A stretch of 64,000 nucleotides of DNA from Microbacteriaceae bacterium (GTDB lineage: Bacteria; Actinomycetota; Actinomycetes; Actinomycetales; Microbacteriaceae), in contig JAHBTA010000009.1 in the NCBI GenBank assembly GCA_019638805.1, positions 1 to 64,000 of the forward strand. The letters run 5' to 3'. Below, piece after piece: positions 14,908 through 25,514 of the stretch; the stretch's first letter is position 1, and each line of letters begins with the position of its first letter. A model generated the notes under the pieces. That model searched no databases. It was not told where the DNA came from and saw nothing but the letters and a program-made list of their open reading frames with translations. Made by a program: the position numbers and the translations under genes.

Positions 14908-16463
14908 GCGCCCGACGCCGCAAGGCCGGGGCCGCCCAGCCTGCCGAGCAGACGGTCCGGCCGCGGCGGCCCGGACCGCGAGGCTGGTGGCGGCCGGCCT
15001 CGGGCCGGGCGAGCGTGGTCGACCCGGTGGTCGAGTACCGCGGAACGACCCGGCAGGTGTGCGGCCTGTGGCCGTTCCCGGTCGGCGCCGGCACGCCCGT
15101 CGTCGGCGTGCCGCTGGGGCTGCACCTGGCGACCGGGGCGACGGTGTGCGCGGACCCGATCTCCTGGTTCCAGGCGGGCCTGATCTCGAACCCGTCGTGC
15201 TGGGTGATGGGCCTGCCCGGACTCGGCAAGTCGACGGTGGTCCGGCGCATGGCCGCCGGCGCCGCCGGCTTCGGCATCATGCCGCTGGTGCTGGGGGATC
15301 TGAAACCGGACTATGTGCGCCTGATCCGCGCCCTGGGCGGGCAGGTGATCGAGCTCGGCCGCGGCCGCGGCCACCTGAACGTCCTCGATCCCGGAGAGGC
15401 CCACGAGGCCGCCGAGCGACTGAGACTCGCCGGGAAGGAGCGGGAGCGCCAGCAGGTCCTCGCGGACGCGCACGGCCGCCGGCACACGATGGTCTCGGCG
15501 CTGCTGACGATCCTGCGGAAGGAGCCGCCGACCGACCGTGAGGAGTCGATCATCGACCGGGCGCTCAAGGTCCTCGACGTCCGCAGCGATCGCGTGCCGG
15601 TGCTGGGGGATCTGCTGCAGGTGATCCAGGAGGCGCCGCAGGAGGTCCGCGACGTGGCGCTGGACCGCGGCGACCTGACCCGCTACAAGCAGATCACCGA
15701 GAACCTGGAAGCCTCGCTCATCAGCCTGACGAGCGGCGGGCGGCTGGGGGAGACGTTTTCCCAGCCGACCGATGTGCCGATGCTGCGCGATCGGCCCGTG
15801 GTCTACGACGTGTCCTCGATCGACGACTCGGACACGGACCTGCAGGCGGCGATCCTGCTGGCGTGCTGGTCGGCCGGCTTCGGCACGGTGAACGTCTCGA
15901 ACGCCCTGGCCGACGCGGGGCTCGAGCCGCGCCGGCACTACTTCGTGATCCTCGACGAGCTGTGGCGGGCGCTGCGCGCCGGCCGCGGCATGGTCGATCG
16001 CGTCGACGCGCTGACCCGCCTGAACCGGCAGCGCGGCGTCGGCCTGGCGATGATCTCGCACACGATGAGCGACCTGCTCGCGCTCCCCACGGAGGAGGAG
16101 CGGATGAAGGCGCGCGGCTTCGTCGAGCGGGCCGGCATGCTGATCGCCGGCGGCCTGCCCGGTGCGGAGATGCCGATGCTGACGGCGGCGAAGCCGCTGT
16201 CGCGGGCCGAGCAGGAGATCCTGAGCTCGTGGCAGGACCCGCCGGCGTGGGACTCCTCCACCGGCGTCGAGGCGGAGCCGCCCGGCCGCGGCCGCTTCCT
16301 GGTGAAGGTCGGCGGGCATCCGGGCATTCCGCTCAAGGTCGAACTGCTCGAGTTCGAGCGCGCGGTGAACGACACGAACGTCATGTGGCACACCAGCCTG
16401 CCCGCTGACGGTGAGCTCCCGGCGGACCTCGAGCTGACCGTCGACGCCGGCAGGACGCCGTGA
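14904..16463 (+). CDS. VirB4-like conjugation ATPase
   Basis: A 519-residue ATPase. Walker A is GLPGLGKST (103-111), an ADLKPDY-like switch region follows the next strand, and Walker B is YFVILDELW (about 347-355). An arginine-finger-like RQRGVG region follows, with ISHTMSDLL. VirB4/TraC-type ATPases power assembly and substrate movement of type IV secretion systems. The usual VirB4 N-terminal domain is missing, consistent with the separate SCO6880 protein encoded immediately upstream. The GTG start overlaps the preceding stop. Confidence 0.88.
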   Translation: MSARRRKAGAAQPAEQTVRPRRPGPRGWWRPASGRASVVDPVVEYRGTTRQVCGLWPFPVGAGTPVVGVPLGLHLATGATVCADPISWFQAGLISNPSCWVMGLPGLGKSTVVRRMAAGAAGFGIMPLVLGDLKPDYVRLIRALGGQVIELGRGRGHLNVLDPGEAHEAAERLRLAGKERERQQVLADAHGRRHTMVSALLTILRKEPPTDREESIIDRALKVLDVRSDRVPVLGDLLQVIQEAPQEVRDVALDRGDLTRYKQITENLEASLISLTSGGRLGETFSQPTDVPMLRDRPVVYDVSSIDDSDTDLQAAILLACWSAGFGTVNVSNALADAGLEPRRHYFVILDELWRALRAGRGMVDRVDALTRLNRQRGVGLAMISHTMSDLLALPTEEERMKARGFVERAGMLIAGGLPGAEMPMLTAAKPLSRAEQEILSSWQDPPAWDSSTGVEAEPPGRGRFLVKVGGHPGIPLKVELLEFERAVNDTNVMWHTSLPADGELPADLELTVDAGRTP

Positions 16464-18241
16464 GCGAGCCAAACCGCCGGACGGAGCCGGGACGGTTCGA
16501 TGCGACGACCGTCCTGGTGCTGGTCATCGTCGTCCTGGTGATCGCGGTCCTCGCGGTCGTGTGGGGCGCGTTCGCCCTGGGCTCGCGGATCGACGGGGTG
16601 AACCCGGAGCTGCCCGGCAACCCGTTCGATGTGCTGTTCGACGCGCTGCGCGGCCGGCTCACCTGGTCGCCGGCGATCGTCGTGCTTGCGGCGGTGTTCG
16701 CCGCGGTCCTGCTGGTGGCCGCCGGCTTCATTGCCGCGGCGGTGCTGCGCGGCCGCGGCCGTCGCACCCGTGCGGACCGGGCCGCCCCGTACCTGGCCCG
16801 CGGTCGCGACCTTGACGAGCTCGGCCGGCGGGGCGCGCAGCGCACCGCCCAGCGGCTCGGCGTGGAGGGCGCGCCGGGCATTCCGCTGGGCCGGTCGATC
16901 CCTGGCGGGCGGCCGCTGTACGCGCTGTGGGAGTACGTCATGATCGCCCTGGCCGGCCCGCGGGTCGGCAAGACGACCTCGCTAGTGATCCCGGCGGTCC
17001 TCGAGGCGCCGGGGGCGGTGGTCACGACGTCGAACAAGCGCGACGTCGTGGACGCGACCCGCGATCCGCGCGCCGCGGTTGGGCAGGTGTGGATCTTCGA
17101 CCCGCAGGGGATCGCCCTCGAGGAGCCGACCTGGTGGTGGAACCCGCTGAGCTACGTCACCGATGACGTGCGCGCGTTCCGCCTGGCGGAGCACTTCGCC
17201 TCGTCGGCCAGGGCGGACGGCGCGGTGCAGGACGCCTACTTCGAGCCGGCCGGCCGCGATCTGCTGGCCGGGATGCTGCTGGCGGCCGCGCTGCAGGAGC
17301 GGCCGATCACGCAGGTTTTCGAGTGGCTGAGCGAGCCGACGAACCAGGCGCCGGTCGACGTGCTGCGCTCGCACGAGTACGACCTGATCGCCGCCGACGT
17401 CGAGGGCGTCATCATGGCCCCGGAGAAGCAGCGCGGGGGCGTCTACGGCACCGCGCGGCAGATGGCGGCGTGCTTGAAGATCCGCGCCATCGCGCGCTGG
17501 GTGACCCCGCAGGGGGCGACTGGCGACTACCGGCCGCAGCTGGACCCGCACGCCTTCGTGCGCAGCACTGACACGCTGTACTCGCTATCGAAGGAGGGGC
17601 AGGGCTCGGCCGGGGCGCTGGTGACGGCGCTGACCGCCGCGGTGGTGGAGGCGGCCGAGGAGCACGCGACCCGGCAGCCCGGCGGCCGCCTGCAGCGGCC
17701 GATGCTCGTCGTGCTCGACGAGGCGGCGAACGTGTGCCGGTGGAGCACCCTGCCGGACCTGTACTCGCACTACGGCTCGCGCGGCATCCCGATCATGTCG
17801 GTGTTCCAGTCCTGGGCGCAGGGCCAGGTCGTGTTCGGCCGCGAGGGGATGCGCAAGCTGTGGTCGGCCTCGAACGTGAAGCTCTACCTCGGCGGGATCG
17901 CGGAGGCCGACTTCCTGCGCGAGCTCTCCGAGCTCGTCGGGGACTACGACAAGGAGACGGCCTCGGTCTCCTACAGTCGCGGCCAGCGGTCGACGAACCA
18001 TCAGCTGCGGCGGGAGCGGATCATGGACGCCTCCGAGCTGGCGGCCCTGCCGCGAGGCCGCGCCGTGATGCTCGCCTCGGGCACGAGGGCGGCGCTGCTC
18101 GAGACGGTGCCGTGGATGGCCGGGACGCATGCGCTGGCGGTGCGGGCGTCGATCGCCGCGCACGATCCATCCGCCCCGGTCACCGAGCCTCCGGCCGCCC
18201 CGCCGACCGCCGCCGCCGCCGACGCGGAGACGGCCGAGTGA
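16460..18241 (+). CDS. VirD4/TraG-type coupling protein
   Basis: A 593-residue protein with two N-terminal transmembrane helices (about 13-38 and 70-95). Walker A is AGPRVGKTTS (about 164-173) and Walker B is LVVLDEAAN (about 416-424), followed by a GIPIMSVFQSWAQ strand typical of TraG/VirD4/TraD hexamers. Coupling proteins bring the relaxase-DNA complex to the secretion channel. It is encoded directly after VirB4 (GTGA overlap) and before the DUF4913 protein. The relaxase is encoded about 40 kb away on the other strand. Confidence 0.92.
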   Translation: MSEPNRRTEPGRFDATTVLVLVIVVLVIAVLAVVWGAFALGSRIDGVNPELPGNPFDVLFDALRGRLTWSPAIVVLAAVFAAVLLVAAGFIAAAVLRGRGRRTRADRAAPYLARGRDLDELGRRGAQRTAQRLGVEGAPGIPLGRSIPGGRPLYALWEYVMIALAGPRVGKTTSLVIPAVLEAPGAVVTTSNKRDVVDATRDPRAAVGQVWIFDPQGIALEEPTWWWNPLSYVTDDVRAFRLAEHFASSARADGAVQDAYFEPAGRDLLAGMLLAAALQERPITQVFEWLSEPTNQAPVDVLRSHEYDLIAADVEGVIMAPEKQRGGVYGTARQMAACLKIRAIARWVTPQGATGDYRPQLDPHAFVRSTDTLYSLSKEGQGSAGALVTALTAAVVEAAEEHATRQPGGRLQRPMLVVLDEAANVCRWSTLPDLYSHYGSRGIPIMSVFQSWAQGQVVFGREGMRKLWSASNVKLYLGGIAEADFLRELSELVGDYDKETASVSYSRGQRSTNHQLRRERIMDASELAALPRGRAVMLASGTRAALLETVPWMAGTHALAVRASIAAHDPSAPVTEPPAAPPTAAAADAETAE

Positions 18242-18702
18242 GCGGCATCCGCGAGTGGGACGATGAGCCGGCCGAGCCGGCCCCAGCCACCCCTGCGGAG
18301 CCGGCGGGGGAGCCGCCGGCAGCAGCAGCGCCGCCTGCGGCCGCGCCGGAGCTGTTCTTCGGGTCGGTCGACGAGTTCGTGCGAGAGAAGCTGCGCTACG
18401 TCTACGTCCGCCGGGTCGGCCCGTCCGGCCCCCACAGGTGGGCGGCCGACTGGTGGAAGTACCCGGAGGCGATCAGCCGCCTCGACGCACTATGGCGCGC
18501 CTGGGAGGCGCTGCGCCTTGAGCCGACGTTCGGGATGAGTGTGTGGTGGCGCGATCACGCCGATCATCACATGGCGGTGCTGCTCTCGCCGGAGGGGCCG
18601 TTCGCAGACGCCCGCGACCGCAGCGAGCCGGGGGAGCCCCTGCCCTACACAGCGCCCCCGGTGGGCATGTTCGTCGACGTTCGGGCAACGCCCGCCAACT
18701 GA
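18238..18702 (+). CDS. DUF4913 family protein
   Basis: A 154-residue protein with a Pro/Ala/Glu-rich N-terminus (about 1-40) and a compact aromatic domain: ELFFGSVDEFVREKLRYVYVRR, WAADWWKYPEAISRLDALWRAWE, then WWRDHADHHMAVLLSPEGPF. This matches DUF4913, which regularly follows coupling-protein genes in actinobacterial conjugative elements. The role is unknown. The GTG start overlaps the coupling protein stop, so it is the last gene of the transfer operon. Confidence 0.82.
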   Translation: MSGIREWDDEPAEPAPATPAEPAGEPPAAAAPPAAAPELFFGSVDEFVREKLRYVYVRRVGPSGPHRWAADWWKYPEAISRLDALWRAWEALRLEPTFGMSVWWRDHADHHMAVLLSPEGPFADARDRSEPGEPLPYTAPPVGMFVDVRATPAN

Positions 18703-18759
18703 CCCCCGCGCCCTTCTCCTCTGCGCTCCGTAGCTGCCGAGTGTGCCTCCGCCGGATGG

Positions 18760-18819
18760 GCTGTCAAGGGTGCCGCCGCGGGCGGCATCGCGGTCGCGAC
18801 GCGCAGCGCCCCTGACAGC
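18760..18819. repeat. Nested inverted repeats between transfer and copper regions
   Basis: GCTGTCA (18760-18766) pairs with TGACAGC (18813-18819). They enclose a perfect TGCCGCCGCGGGCGGCA hairpin (18771-18787) and a small GTCGCGAC palindrome. It lies between the end of the plus-strand transfer operon and the end of the minus-strand copper operon. It could be a bidirectional terminator or a recombination boundary of the copper island. The rest of the 195-base gap shows no gene. Confidence 0.5.
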
Positions 18820-18897
18820 TCAATCGCGGGCGGATGGTGATGCTATGGAGCGGAGCGCGGAAGAGAACAGTTCTAACGGAAACCCGTCAGGTGAACC

Positions 18898-20418
18898 TCA
18901 CGACCGGTATCCGAACACCGTGGTCATGCCGGATTCGGCGTGGTAGATGTTGTGGCAGTGCGCGATCCAGAGGCCAGGGTTGTCGGCGTCGAAGTCGACG
19001 GTGAGGGTCTGTTTCGGCAGGATGATCGAGGTGTCCTTCCGCGGGCCGTCGCCCTGGTGCTGGTACGTGTGCCCGTGCAGGTGGAACGGGTGCCACATCT
19101 TGGTGTCGTTGGTGATGGTGAGCCGAACGCGTTCGCCTTCCCGGATCTCGTGCGCTGCGTTCAGGGGCTGGGTCAGGTCGAACCGGCGCCCGTCGATGCC
19201 CCAGTCGTAGTCGGCCATCCCTCCGGTGAGGGCGATCGCGATGGACCGGTCGGGCTCTCGGGAGGACAGTGCCGCACGGCTGTCGGCGGCCAGCAGTTTC
19301 GCGGTCCCGACTCGGCTGCTGGTCAGCTCCGGGATGCTCACGTCGGCCGCCGGGGCTGCGGCCGCGGCGGCGGTGCGGATGACCGCGAATCCGCGAGCTC
19401 GCTTCCCCTCGGCTTGAGCGATGAGCGGGAACGCCCCGTCGCCCAGGGTGATGGTCGCGTCGTAGCGTTCGCCCATCCCGATCAGGATGCTGTCGACCTC
19501 CACCGGGGTCACGGGGAAGCCGTCGCTGTGGGTGATGGTCAACCCGTGGCCGCCGACTGCGAGACGGAACGCGGTGTCGCTGCCGGCGTTGATGATCCTC
19601 AATCGGACTCGGTTGCCGGGCTTGCCGGTGAACTGGGTGGGGTCGTCGACCGGCTTCCCGTTGATGAGGTAGAGGGGGTAGTAGACATCGCCGGCATCGC
19701 CGCCGAGCAGGTCGGAGGTGGCGCCCATGAGCGTGTTGCCCATCCGCATGAACATGTCGTCCATCGCGCCCATGTCGCCCATCCCGGCGGAGAGTTCTTC
19801 GAGTACCTGGTCGGGGGTGGCGGTGACGCCGTCGAGCCAGTCGTCGAGGATGATCACCCATTCGTCGTCGTAGGCCAACGGTTCGTTCGGGTCCTCGACG
19901 ATCAGGGCGCCGTAGAGGCCGCGGTCCAGTTGCACGCCGACGTGGGGGTGGAACCAGTAGGTGCCAGGGTCGGGGACGATGAACTCGTAGTCGAAGGCTG
20001 CACCGCCGCCGATGGGCTTCTGCGTGACGGGGGGCACGCCGTCCATATCGTTGCGCAGCGCGATCCCGTGCCAGTGCACGGAGGTGTCGGTGTCGAGCTG
20101 GTTGCGGACGGTGGCCTGGAGGGTGTCCCCGGCGCCGAGGCGGATGACGGGCGCCGGGGTGGAGCCGAACGCCCAGGTGGCCGCCGTCTTGCCGGCCAGG
20201 TCCAGCACGAGCGGGGCGGCGGCAAGGGTCGCGGTGGTGACCTTGCCGGTGCCGCCACGTCGCCGCTCCGCATCCTTCACCGGGGTGCCGTCCGGTTGCA
20301 CCCAGGTCGCTGCCGGCGCGCAGGACGCTAGGGCGACGGTGGCGAGCGCACCGACGCTGACGCCGAGGAAGCCGCGGCGGGTGAGGGACGCGCCGAGCAC
20401 AGGACGACTCGTGCTCAC
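18898..20418 (-). CDS. Tat-exported multicopper oxidase
   Basis: A 506-residue protein. The N-terminus has a twin-arginine signal (LTRRGFLGVSV) with a possible lipobox cysteine (VALASC). The copper-binding motifs appear in order: HWHG, WFHPH, MWHPFHLHGH and HCHNIYHAESGM, which form the type 1, 2 and 3 centres. Such CueO/McoC-like enzymes oxidize Cu(I) to less toxic Cu(II) outside the membrane. A Met-rich stretch (MGDMGAMDDMFMRMGNTLMG) fits copper binding. The GTG start overlaps the stop of the upstream P-type ATPase gene, so export and oxidation are co-expressed. Confidence 0.93.
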   Translation of the reverse strand: MSTSRPVLGASLTRRGFLGVSVGALATVALASCAPAATWVQPDGTPVKDAERRRGGTGKVTTATLAAAPLVLDLAGKTAATWAFGSTPAPVIRLGAGDTLQATVRNQLDTDTSVHWHGIALRNDMDGVPPVTQKPIGGGAAFDYEFIVPDPGTYWFHPHVGVQLDRGLYGALIVEDPNEPLAYDDEWVIILDDWLDGVTATPDQVLEELSAGMGDMGAMDDMFMRMGNTLMGATSDLLGGDAGDVYYPLYLINGKPVDDPTQFTGKPGNRVRLRIINAGSDTAFRLAVGGHGLTITHSDGFPVTPVEVDSILIGMGERYDATITLGDGAFPLIAQAEGKRARGFAVIRTAAAAAAPAADVSIPELTSSRVGTAKLLAADSRAALSSREPDRSIAIALTGGMADYDWGIDGRRFDLTQPLNAAHEIREGERVRLTITNDTKMWHPFHLHGHTYQHQGDGPRKDTSIILPKQTLTVDFDADNPGLWIAHCHNIYHAESGMTTVFGYRS

Positions 20419-23012
20419 GGCCGCACCTCGTTCGCGAGCACAGCGGTTGGCGCGGCGCTTGCGCTGGGTTGTGCCGGGAGCCGCAGCCGCTTGAGGAGGA
20501 GGGCGTTGACGGCGACGATGACGGAGGAGCCGGACATGCTGATCGCTGCGATCTCGGGGGACAGCATGATCCCGAACGCGGGGTAGAACACGCCGGCGGC
20601 GATGGGGAGGGCGATCGCGTTGTAGCCGATGGCCCAGCCGAGGTTCTGGCGCATCTTCCGCAGGGTCCCCTTGCCGATCTTGAGCGCGATTGCGACATCC
20701 AGCGGGTCGGAGCGCATCAGGACGACGTCGGCGGTCTCGATCGCGACGTCGGTGCCGGCGCCGATCGCGATGCCGAGGTCGGCTTGGGCCAGTGCGGGGG
20801 CGTCGTTGACGCCGTCGCCGACCATCGCAACCTTCTTCCCGGATGCTTGGAGCTCGGCGATCTTGGCGGATTTGTCTTCGGGGAGCACGTCGGCGATCAC
20901 GGTGTCGATGCCCAGCAGAGCGGCGATGCGGTCGGCGGTGGGTTTGTTGTCGCCGGTGAGCATGGCCACCTCGATGCCCTGTTCGTGGAGGGCGTCGATG
21001 GCGGCTTTGGCGGTGTCGCGGGGCGCGTCGGCCAGAGCGATGACGCCGGCGATCTGCCCGTCGACGGCGAACATGATCGCGGTGCGTCCGCCGTCGGCGA
21101 GGGCCTGCTGCTGCGCGGCGACCGGGGAGATGTCGATGCCTTCGGCGGCCATCAGTCGGGCGTTGCCGAGGACAACCTGCTTCCCGTCGACGGTGGCGGT
21201 CGCGCCTTGGCCGGTGACGTTGCGGAAGGCGGTCGCGGTGCGGCGGGGGATGTCGCGGCGGTCGGCGTACTGCACGATCGCTTTGGCCAGCGGATGCTCG
21301 GACTCCCGCTCGAGTGCGGCGGCGAGGGAGAGCAGCTCGAGGTCGTCCATCCCGACCGGGAGGTAATCGGTGACCTCCGGTTCCCCCTTGGTGAGGGTGC
21401 CGGTCTTGTCCAGCACCACCGTGTCGATGTGGGCGGCGGTCTCGATCCCGGAGGCGTTCTTGAACAGCACGCCCCGCTTGGCACCGAGCCCGGTGCCGAC
21501 CATGATCGCGGTCGGGGTGGCCAGACCGAGCGCGTCGGGGCAGGTGATGACGACCACGGTGATGGCGAACAGGATCGCCATCGGCAGCTCGGCCCCGGCG
21601 AGGAACCACACCAGGAAGGTGAGGGTGCCGCCGATCAGGGCGACCAGGACGAGCCAGAACGCGGCCCGGTCGGCGAGGCGCTGGCCGGGGGCTTTGGAGT
21701 TCTGCGCCTCCTGCACGAGCTTCACGATCTGCGCCAGCGCGGTGTCGGCGCCGACCTTCGTCGCCCTCACCCGGAGGGTGCCGACGGTGTTCACGGTCGC
21801 GCCGATCACCTCGGCGCCGGGGGCCTTGTCCACCGGCATGGATTCGCCGGTGACCATCGACTCGTCGACCTCGGATTCGCCCTCCTCGACGGTGCCGTCG
21901 GTGGGGACTTTCGCGCCGGGGCGGATCAGCATCAGATCGCCCGGGACGACCTCGGAGGTGGGGATCTCGACCTCGTTGCCGTCGCGGAGGACGACGGCGC
22001 GGGCCGGCGCGAGCTCCAGCAGTCGTCGGATCGCGTCGTTCGCCCCGCCGCGGGCGCGCATCTCCACCCAATGGCCCAGGAGTACGAAGGTGGCCAGCAC
22101 GGTCGCGGCCTCGTAGAACACCTCGCCGCCGCCGGTCAGGGTGATGATCAGGCTGTAGAGCCAGCCGGCGCCGACTCCGACCGCGACCAGCACCATCATG
22201 TCCAGGGTCTTCGCCCGCAGCGCCCGGTAGGCGCCATCGAAGAAGATCCACGCCGAGTAGAAGATCACCGGCAGCGACAGGATCAGCATGAACACGTCAT
22301 CCCGCAGCCCGAACGGGGCCGGCACCTCGAATCCGATCACTTCCCGCCCGATCGGGGACCACAGGGTGATCGGGATCGACAGGATCAGCGCCACCAGGAA
22401 CCGGTTGCGCATGTCGCGGATCATCGACGCCATCGACATGCCGCCGTGGTGCCCGCCGTGCCCCATCATGTCCTGCGCGCTATGGCCCGCCGCCGCGCTC
22501 CCACCGTGATCGTGCCCGCCGGCGACGGCCGCCCCGGCGTGGCCCGCGTGCGCGGCCGCCTCGCCCGCGTGCGCGTGGTCGTCGGAGCCCGAGCGGCTCG
22601 GGTGTTCGGCAGCGGCGCCGGTGCCGGCGTGATGCTGGTGCGCCTCGGGTTGGTCGGCGTCAGCGTGCGCATCGTGGCCTTCGTGCGCATCGTCTCCGGC
22701 GTGCGCGCCGTGGTCGGCGTGCTCGTCGGCTCCGGCCTGGGCAGGGTGGGCGTGCGGGTCGTGCGCGGGATCGCAGATGTGGTCCGGGACGGACTGGCCG
22801 GCACAGTGGTAACCGCAGTCGATGACCCATTGCTGCAGGTGCGCGACCGAGGTGGTCTCGGGGTCGTAGGTGACGGTCGCGGTCTGCGAGACCGGGTTCG
22901 CGGCCACGGCGAGCACGCCGGGCTGGCGGCCCAGGTGGGCTTCGGTGACGTTCTTGGAGGTCGCGCGGATCATGCCGCCCACCTGCAAGGTCACGGTTCT
23001 GGTGTCGCTCAT
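20415..23012 (-). CDS. Heavy-metal P1B ATPase with CPD motif and His-rich N-terminus
   Basis: An 865-residue metal-exporting ATPase. It has an HMA-like N-terminal domain (about 1-70), a His/Asp/Ala-rich segment (about 80-200), eight predicted membrane helices, TGES, the phosphorylation motif [14 protein letters not shown] and GDGVND. Two oddities stand out. The HMA loop reads [10 protein letters not shown] with no CxxC, although CGYHC follows later. The membrane metal site reads TCPDALG instead of CPC or CPH. Specificity is therefore uncertain (copper, silver or another metal), but context favours copper. The start at 23012 overlaps the phosphoketolase stop (ATGA). Confidence 0.9.
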   Translation of the reverse strand: MSDTRTVTLQVGGMIRATSKNVTEAHLGRQPGVLAVAANPVSQTATVTYDPETTSVAHLQQWVIDCGYHCAGQSVPDHICDPAHDPHAHPAQAGADEHADHGAHAGDDAHEGHDAHADADQPEAHQHHAGTGAAAEHPSRSGSDDHAHAGEAAAHAGHAGAAVAGGHDHGGSAAAGHSAQDMMGHGGHHGGMSMASMIRDMRNRFLVALILSIPITLWSPIGREVIGFEVPAPFGLRDDVFMLILSLPVIFYSAWIFFDGAYRALRAKTLDMMVLVAVGVGAGWLYSLIITLTGGGEVFYEAATVLATFVLLGHWVEMRARGGANDAIRRLLELAPARAVVLRDGNEVEIPTSEVVPGDLMLIRPGAKVPTDGTVEEGESEVDESMVTGESMPVDKAPGAEVIGATVNTVGTLRVRATKVGADTALAQIVKLVQEAQNSKAPGQRLADRAAFWLVLVALIGGTLTFLVWFLAGAELPMAILFAITVVVITCPDALGLATPTAIMVGTGLGAKRGVLFKNASGIETAAHIDTVVLDKTGTLTKGEPEVTDYLPVGMDDLELLSLAAALERESEHPLAKAIVQYADRRDIPRRTATAFRNVTGQGATATVDGKQVVLGNARLMAAEGIDISPVAAQQQALADGGRTAIMFAVDGQIAGVIALADAPRDTAKAAIDALHEQGIEVAMLTGDNKPTADRIAALLGIDTVIADVLPEDKSAKIAELQASGKKVAMVGDGVNDAPALAQADLGIAIGAGTDVAIETADVVLMRSDPLDVAIALKIGKGTLRKMRQNLGWAIGYNAIALPIAAGVFYPAFGIMLSPEIAAISMSGSSVIVAVNALLLKRLRLPAQPSASAAPTAVLANEVRP

Positions 23013-25462
23013 TTCGGTTCCTTCCCGATGGCGGGGTCGGTGGTGTCGGGGTGGGGCCAGTGCCAGTCGGCGACGGCGGGGATGTCGGTGCCGTGCTCGC
23101 GGGTGTGGGCGCGGGCATGCAGGCGGGCGTCCTGCAGCTGCTGCCGCAGCTCCGCGTGGCGGGCGGCGAGGCCCGGGACGTGGTCGAGGACGTCGATCGC
23201 GAGCCGGTACCGGTCGAGGTCGTTGAGCATGACCATGTCGAACGGGGTCGTGGTGGTGCCGCGCTCCTGGAAGCCGTGCACGTGCAGGTTCTGGTGCCCG
23301 GCGCGTTTGTAGGTGAGTCGGTGGATCAGCCACGGGTAGCCGTGATAGGCGAAGATCACCGGCTTGTCGGGGGTGAAGATCGCATCGAACTCTCGATCCG
23401 GCAGCCCGTGCGGGTGCTGATCCTCGGATTGCAGCCGGGTCAGGTCGACCACGTTCACCACCCGCACTCTCAGGTCCGGGACGTGCTCGCGCAGCAGCGC
23501 CGCCGCGGCGAGCACCTCGAGGGTGGGGACGTCGCCGGCGGCGGCGAGCACCACATCCGGCTCGGTGCCCTCGGTTTCGGTGCCCGCCCACGGCAGGATG
23601 CCCAGCCCGCGGGTGCAGTGCTCGATCGCCTCGTCCATCGTGAGCCACTGCGGGGCGGGCTGCTTCCCGGCGACGACGACGTTGATGTACCCGGTGGAGC
23701 GCAGGCAGTGGTCGTAGGTGGACAGCAGCGTGTTCGCGTCGAACGGCAGGTAGACGCGGACGATGTCGGGGCTCTTGTTCAGGGCGAGGTCGATGAACCC
23801 GGGGTCCTGGTGGGAGAACCCGTTGTGGTCCTGCCGCCAGACGTGGCTGGAGAGCAGGTAGTTGAAGCTCGGGATCGGGTCCCGCCACGCCACCTCCCGG
23901 GCCGCTTCGAGCCACTTGGCGTGCTGGTTGAACATCGAGTCGACGATGTGGGTGAATGCCTCGTAGCAGTTGAACAGCCCATGCCGGCCGGTCAGCACGT
24001 ACCCTTCCAGCCAGCCCTGGCACTGGTGCTCGCTGAGCACCTCCATCACCCGCCCGGTCGGGGCCAGGTGCTCGTCGACGGGCTCCACGGCCGCGTTCCA
24101 CTGCTTGCCCGTCGCCGAGTAGACGGGTGGGGCGAGGCGGTTGGAGGCGGTCTCGTCCGGGCCGAAGATGCGGAAGTTGTCCGGGTTGTCCCGGATCACC
24201 CCCGCCAGCCAGTCGCCCAGCACCCGGGTCGCCTCGCCGGTCGACGCGCCGCGAGCGGCGGGGTCGACCGGGTGGGCGTGCTCGCGGAAGTCCGGGAGCC
24301 GCAGCGGGATCGTGAGTTGTCCGCCGTTGCCGGCCGGGTTCGCGCTCATCCGCCGATCCCCGTCCGGGGCGATCGCGACCGTGGTCGGGCGTGGGGCGCC
24401 GGTCACGTCGAACAGCCCGTGCGGGCGGTAGGACGCCAGCCAGTCCTCGAGGATCCGCAGGTGCTCGGGATTGTCGCGGACCTCGGCGAGCGGCACCTGG
24501 TGGGCCCGCCAGGTGCCCTCCACCGGCAGACCGTCGATGATCTTCGGGCAGGTCCACCCCTTCGGGCTGCGCAGCACGATCGCCGGCCAGGCCGGCCGCC
24601 CCTCCAACGTCCCGTCCGCCGCCGCGGCCTTGATGTCCGCGACCTCATCCAGCACCGTATCCAGCACCGCCGCGAACGCCGCGTGGGACTCCTGCGGGGT
24701 CTCGCCATCGAAGCCGACCGTGACGACGTGGGGGTGATGGCCGTAGCCGCGCAGCAGCGCGACCAGCTCCTCCTCGGGGATGCGGGACAGCACGGTCGGG
24801 TTGGCGATCTTGTACCCGTTCAGATGCAGGATCGGCAGCACCACCCCGTCATGGGCGGGGTTGAGGAACTTGTTGCCGTGCCACGCGGTCGCCAGCGGCC
24901 CGGTCTCGGCCTCCCCGTCGCCGATCACGCAGGCGACCAGCAGGTCGGGGTTGTCGAACGCGGCCCCGTAGGCGTGCACGAGGGAGTAGCCGAGCTCGCC
25001 GCCCTCGTTGATCGACCCGGGCGTCTCCGGGGACGCGTGCGAGGGGATCCCGCCGGGGAAGGAGAACTGCCGGAACAGCGCCCGCAGCCCCTCTTCGGTG
25101 CGGTCGATGCCCGGGTAGCGCTCGGTGTAGGTGCCGTCGAGGTAGGCGTTGGCGACCATGCCGGGTCCGCCGTGTCCGGGTCCGGTCACGTACAGGGTGT
25201 TCAGGTCGCGGTCGCGGATGGCGCGGTTCAGGTGGGCGTAGAGGAAGTTCAGGCCCGGGGTGGTGCCCCAATGGCCCAGCAGCCGCGGCTTGATGTCGTC
25301 CCGGCTGAGGCGGTGGCGCAGCAACGGGTTATCAAGCAGGTAGATCTGGCCGATGCTCAGATAGTTCGCCGCCCGCCACCATGCGTCCACCGCGTCCAGT
25401 GCCGCGGGGTCGACGGGTCCGGTGCGGCGCGCCCAGCTGCTCGGCGCTGTCGTAGGGGTCAT
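23009..25462 (-). CDS. xfp: Phosphoketolase (xylulose-5-P/fructose-6-P)
   Basis: An 817-residue enzyme splitting xylulose-5-phosphate or fructose-6-phosphate with phosphate into acetyl phosphate plus a shorter sugar phosphate. Family landmarks are [27 protein letters not shown] and GDGEAETGP (thiamine diphosphate site), with near-full family length. The ATG at 25462 is preferred; a GTG 21 codons earlier would overlap the previous gene. It lies in the copper operon between a lipoprotein gene and the P1B ATPase, which is unusual for a central-carbon enzyme. An acetate kinase lies 8 kb away, so the pair could make ATP independently of lower glycolysis. Confidence 0.93.
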   Translation of the reverse strand: MTPTTAPSSWARRTGPVDPAALDAVDAWWRAANYLSIGQIYLLDNPLLRHRLSRDDIKPRLLGHWGTTPGLNFLYAHLNRAIRDRDLNTLYVTGPGHGGPGMVANAYLDGTYTERYPGIDRTEEGLRALFRQFSFPGGIPSHASPETPGSINEGGELGYSLVHAYGAAFDNPDLLVACVIGDGEAETGPLATAWHGNKFLNPAHDGVVLPILHLNGYKIANPTVLSRIPEEELVALLRGYGHHPHVVTVGFDGETPQESHAAFAAVLDTVLDEVADIKAAAADGTLEGRPAWPAIVLRSPKGWTCPKIIDGLPVEGTWRAHQVPLAEVRDNPEHLRILEDWLASYRPHGLFDVTGAPRPTTVAIAPDGDRRMSANPAGNGGQLTIPLRLPDFREHAHPVDPAARGASTGEATRVLGDWLAGVIRDNPDNFRIFGPDETASNRLAPPVYSATGKQWNAAVEPVDEHLAPTGRVMEVLSEHQCQGWLEGYVLTGRHGLFNCYEAFTHIVDSMFNQHAKWLEAAREVAWRDPIPSFNYLLSSHVWRQDHNGFSHQDPGFIDLALNKSPDIVRVYLPFDANTLLSTYDHCLRSTGYINVVVAGKQPAPQWLTMDEAIEHCTRGLGILPWAGTETEGTEPDVVLAAAGDVPTLEVLAAAALLREHVPDLRVRVVNVVDLTRLQSEDQHPHGLPDREFDAIFTPDKPVIFAYHGYPWLIHRLTYKRAGHQNLHVHGFQERGTTTTPFDMVMLNDLDRYRLAIDVLDHVPGLAARHAELRQQLQDARLHARAHTREHGTDIPAVADWHWPHPDTTDPAIGKEPK

Positions 25463-25514
25463 GGTCGGTCTCGTTCCGATCTGCGACCGGTCGGGCCGCT
25501 GCCGTGGATGGTGG

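Noticed and set aside
18940..20331. Plus-strand open frames over the multicopper oxidase and ATPase genes
   Set aside because: They are antisense to genes with complete catalytic motifs; long shadow frames are expected at this GC content.
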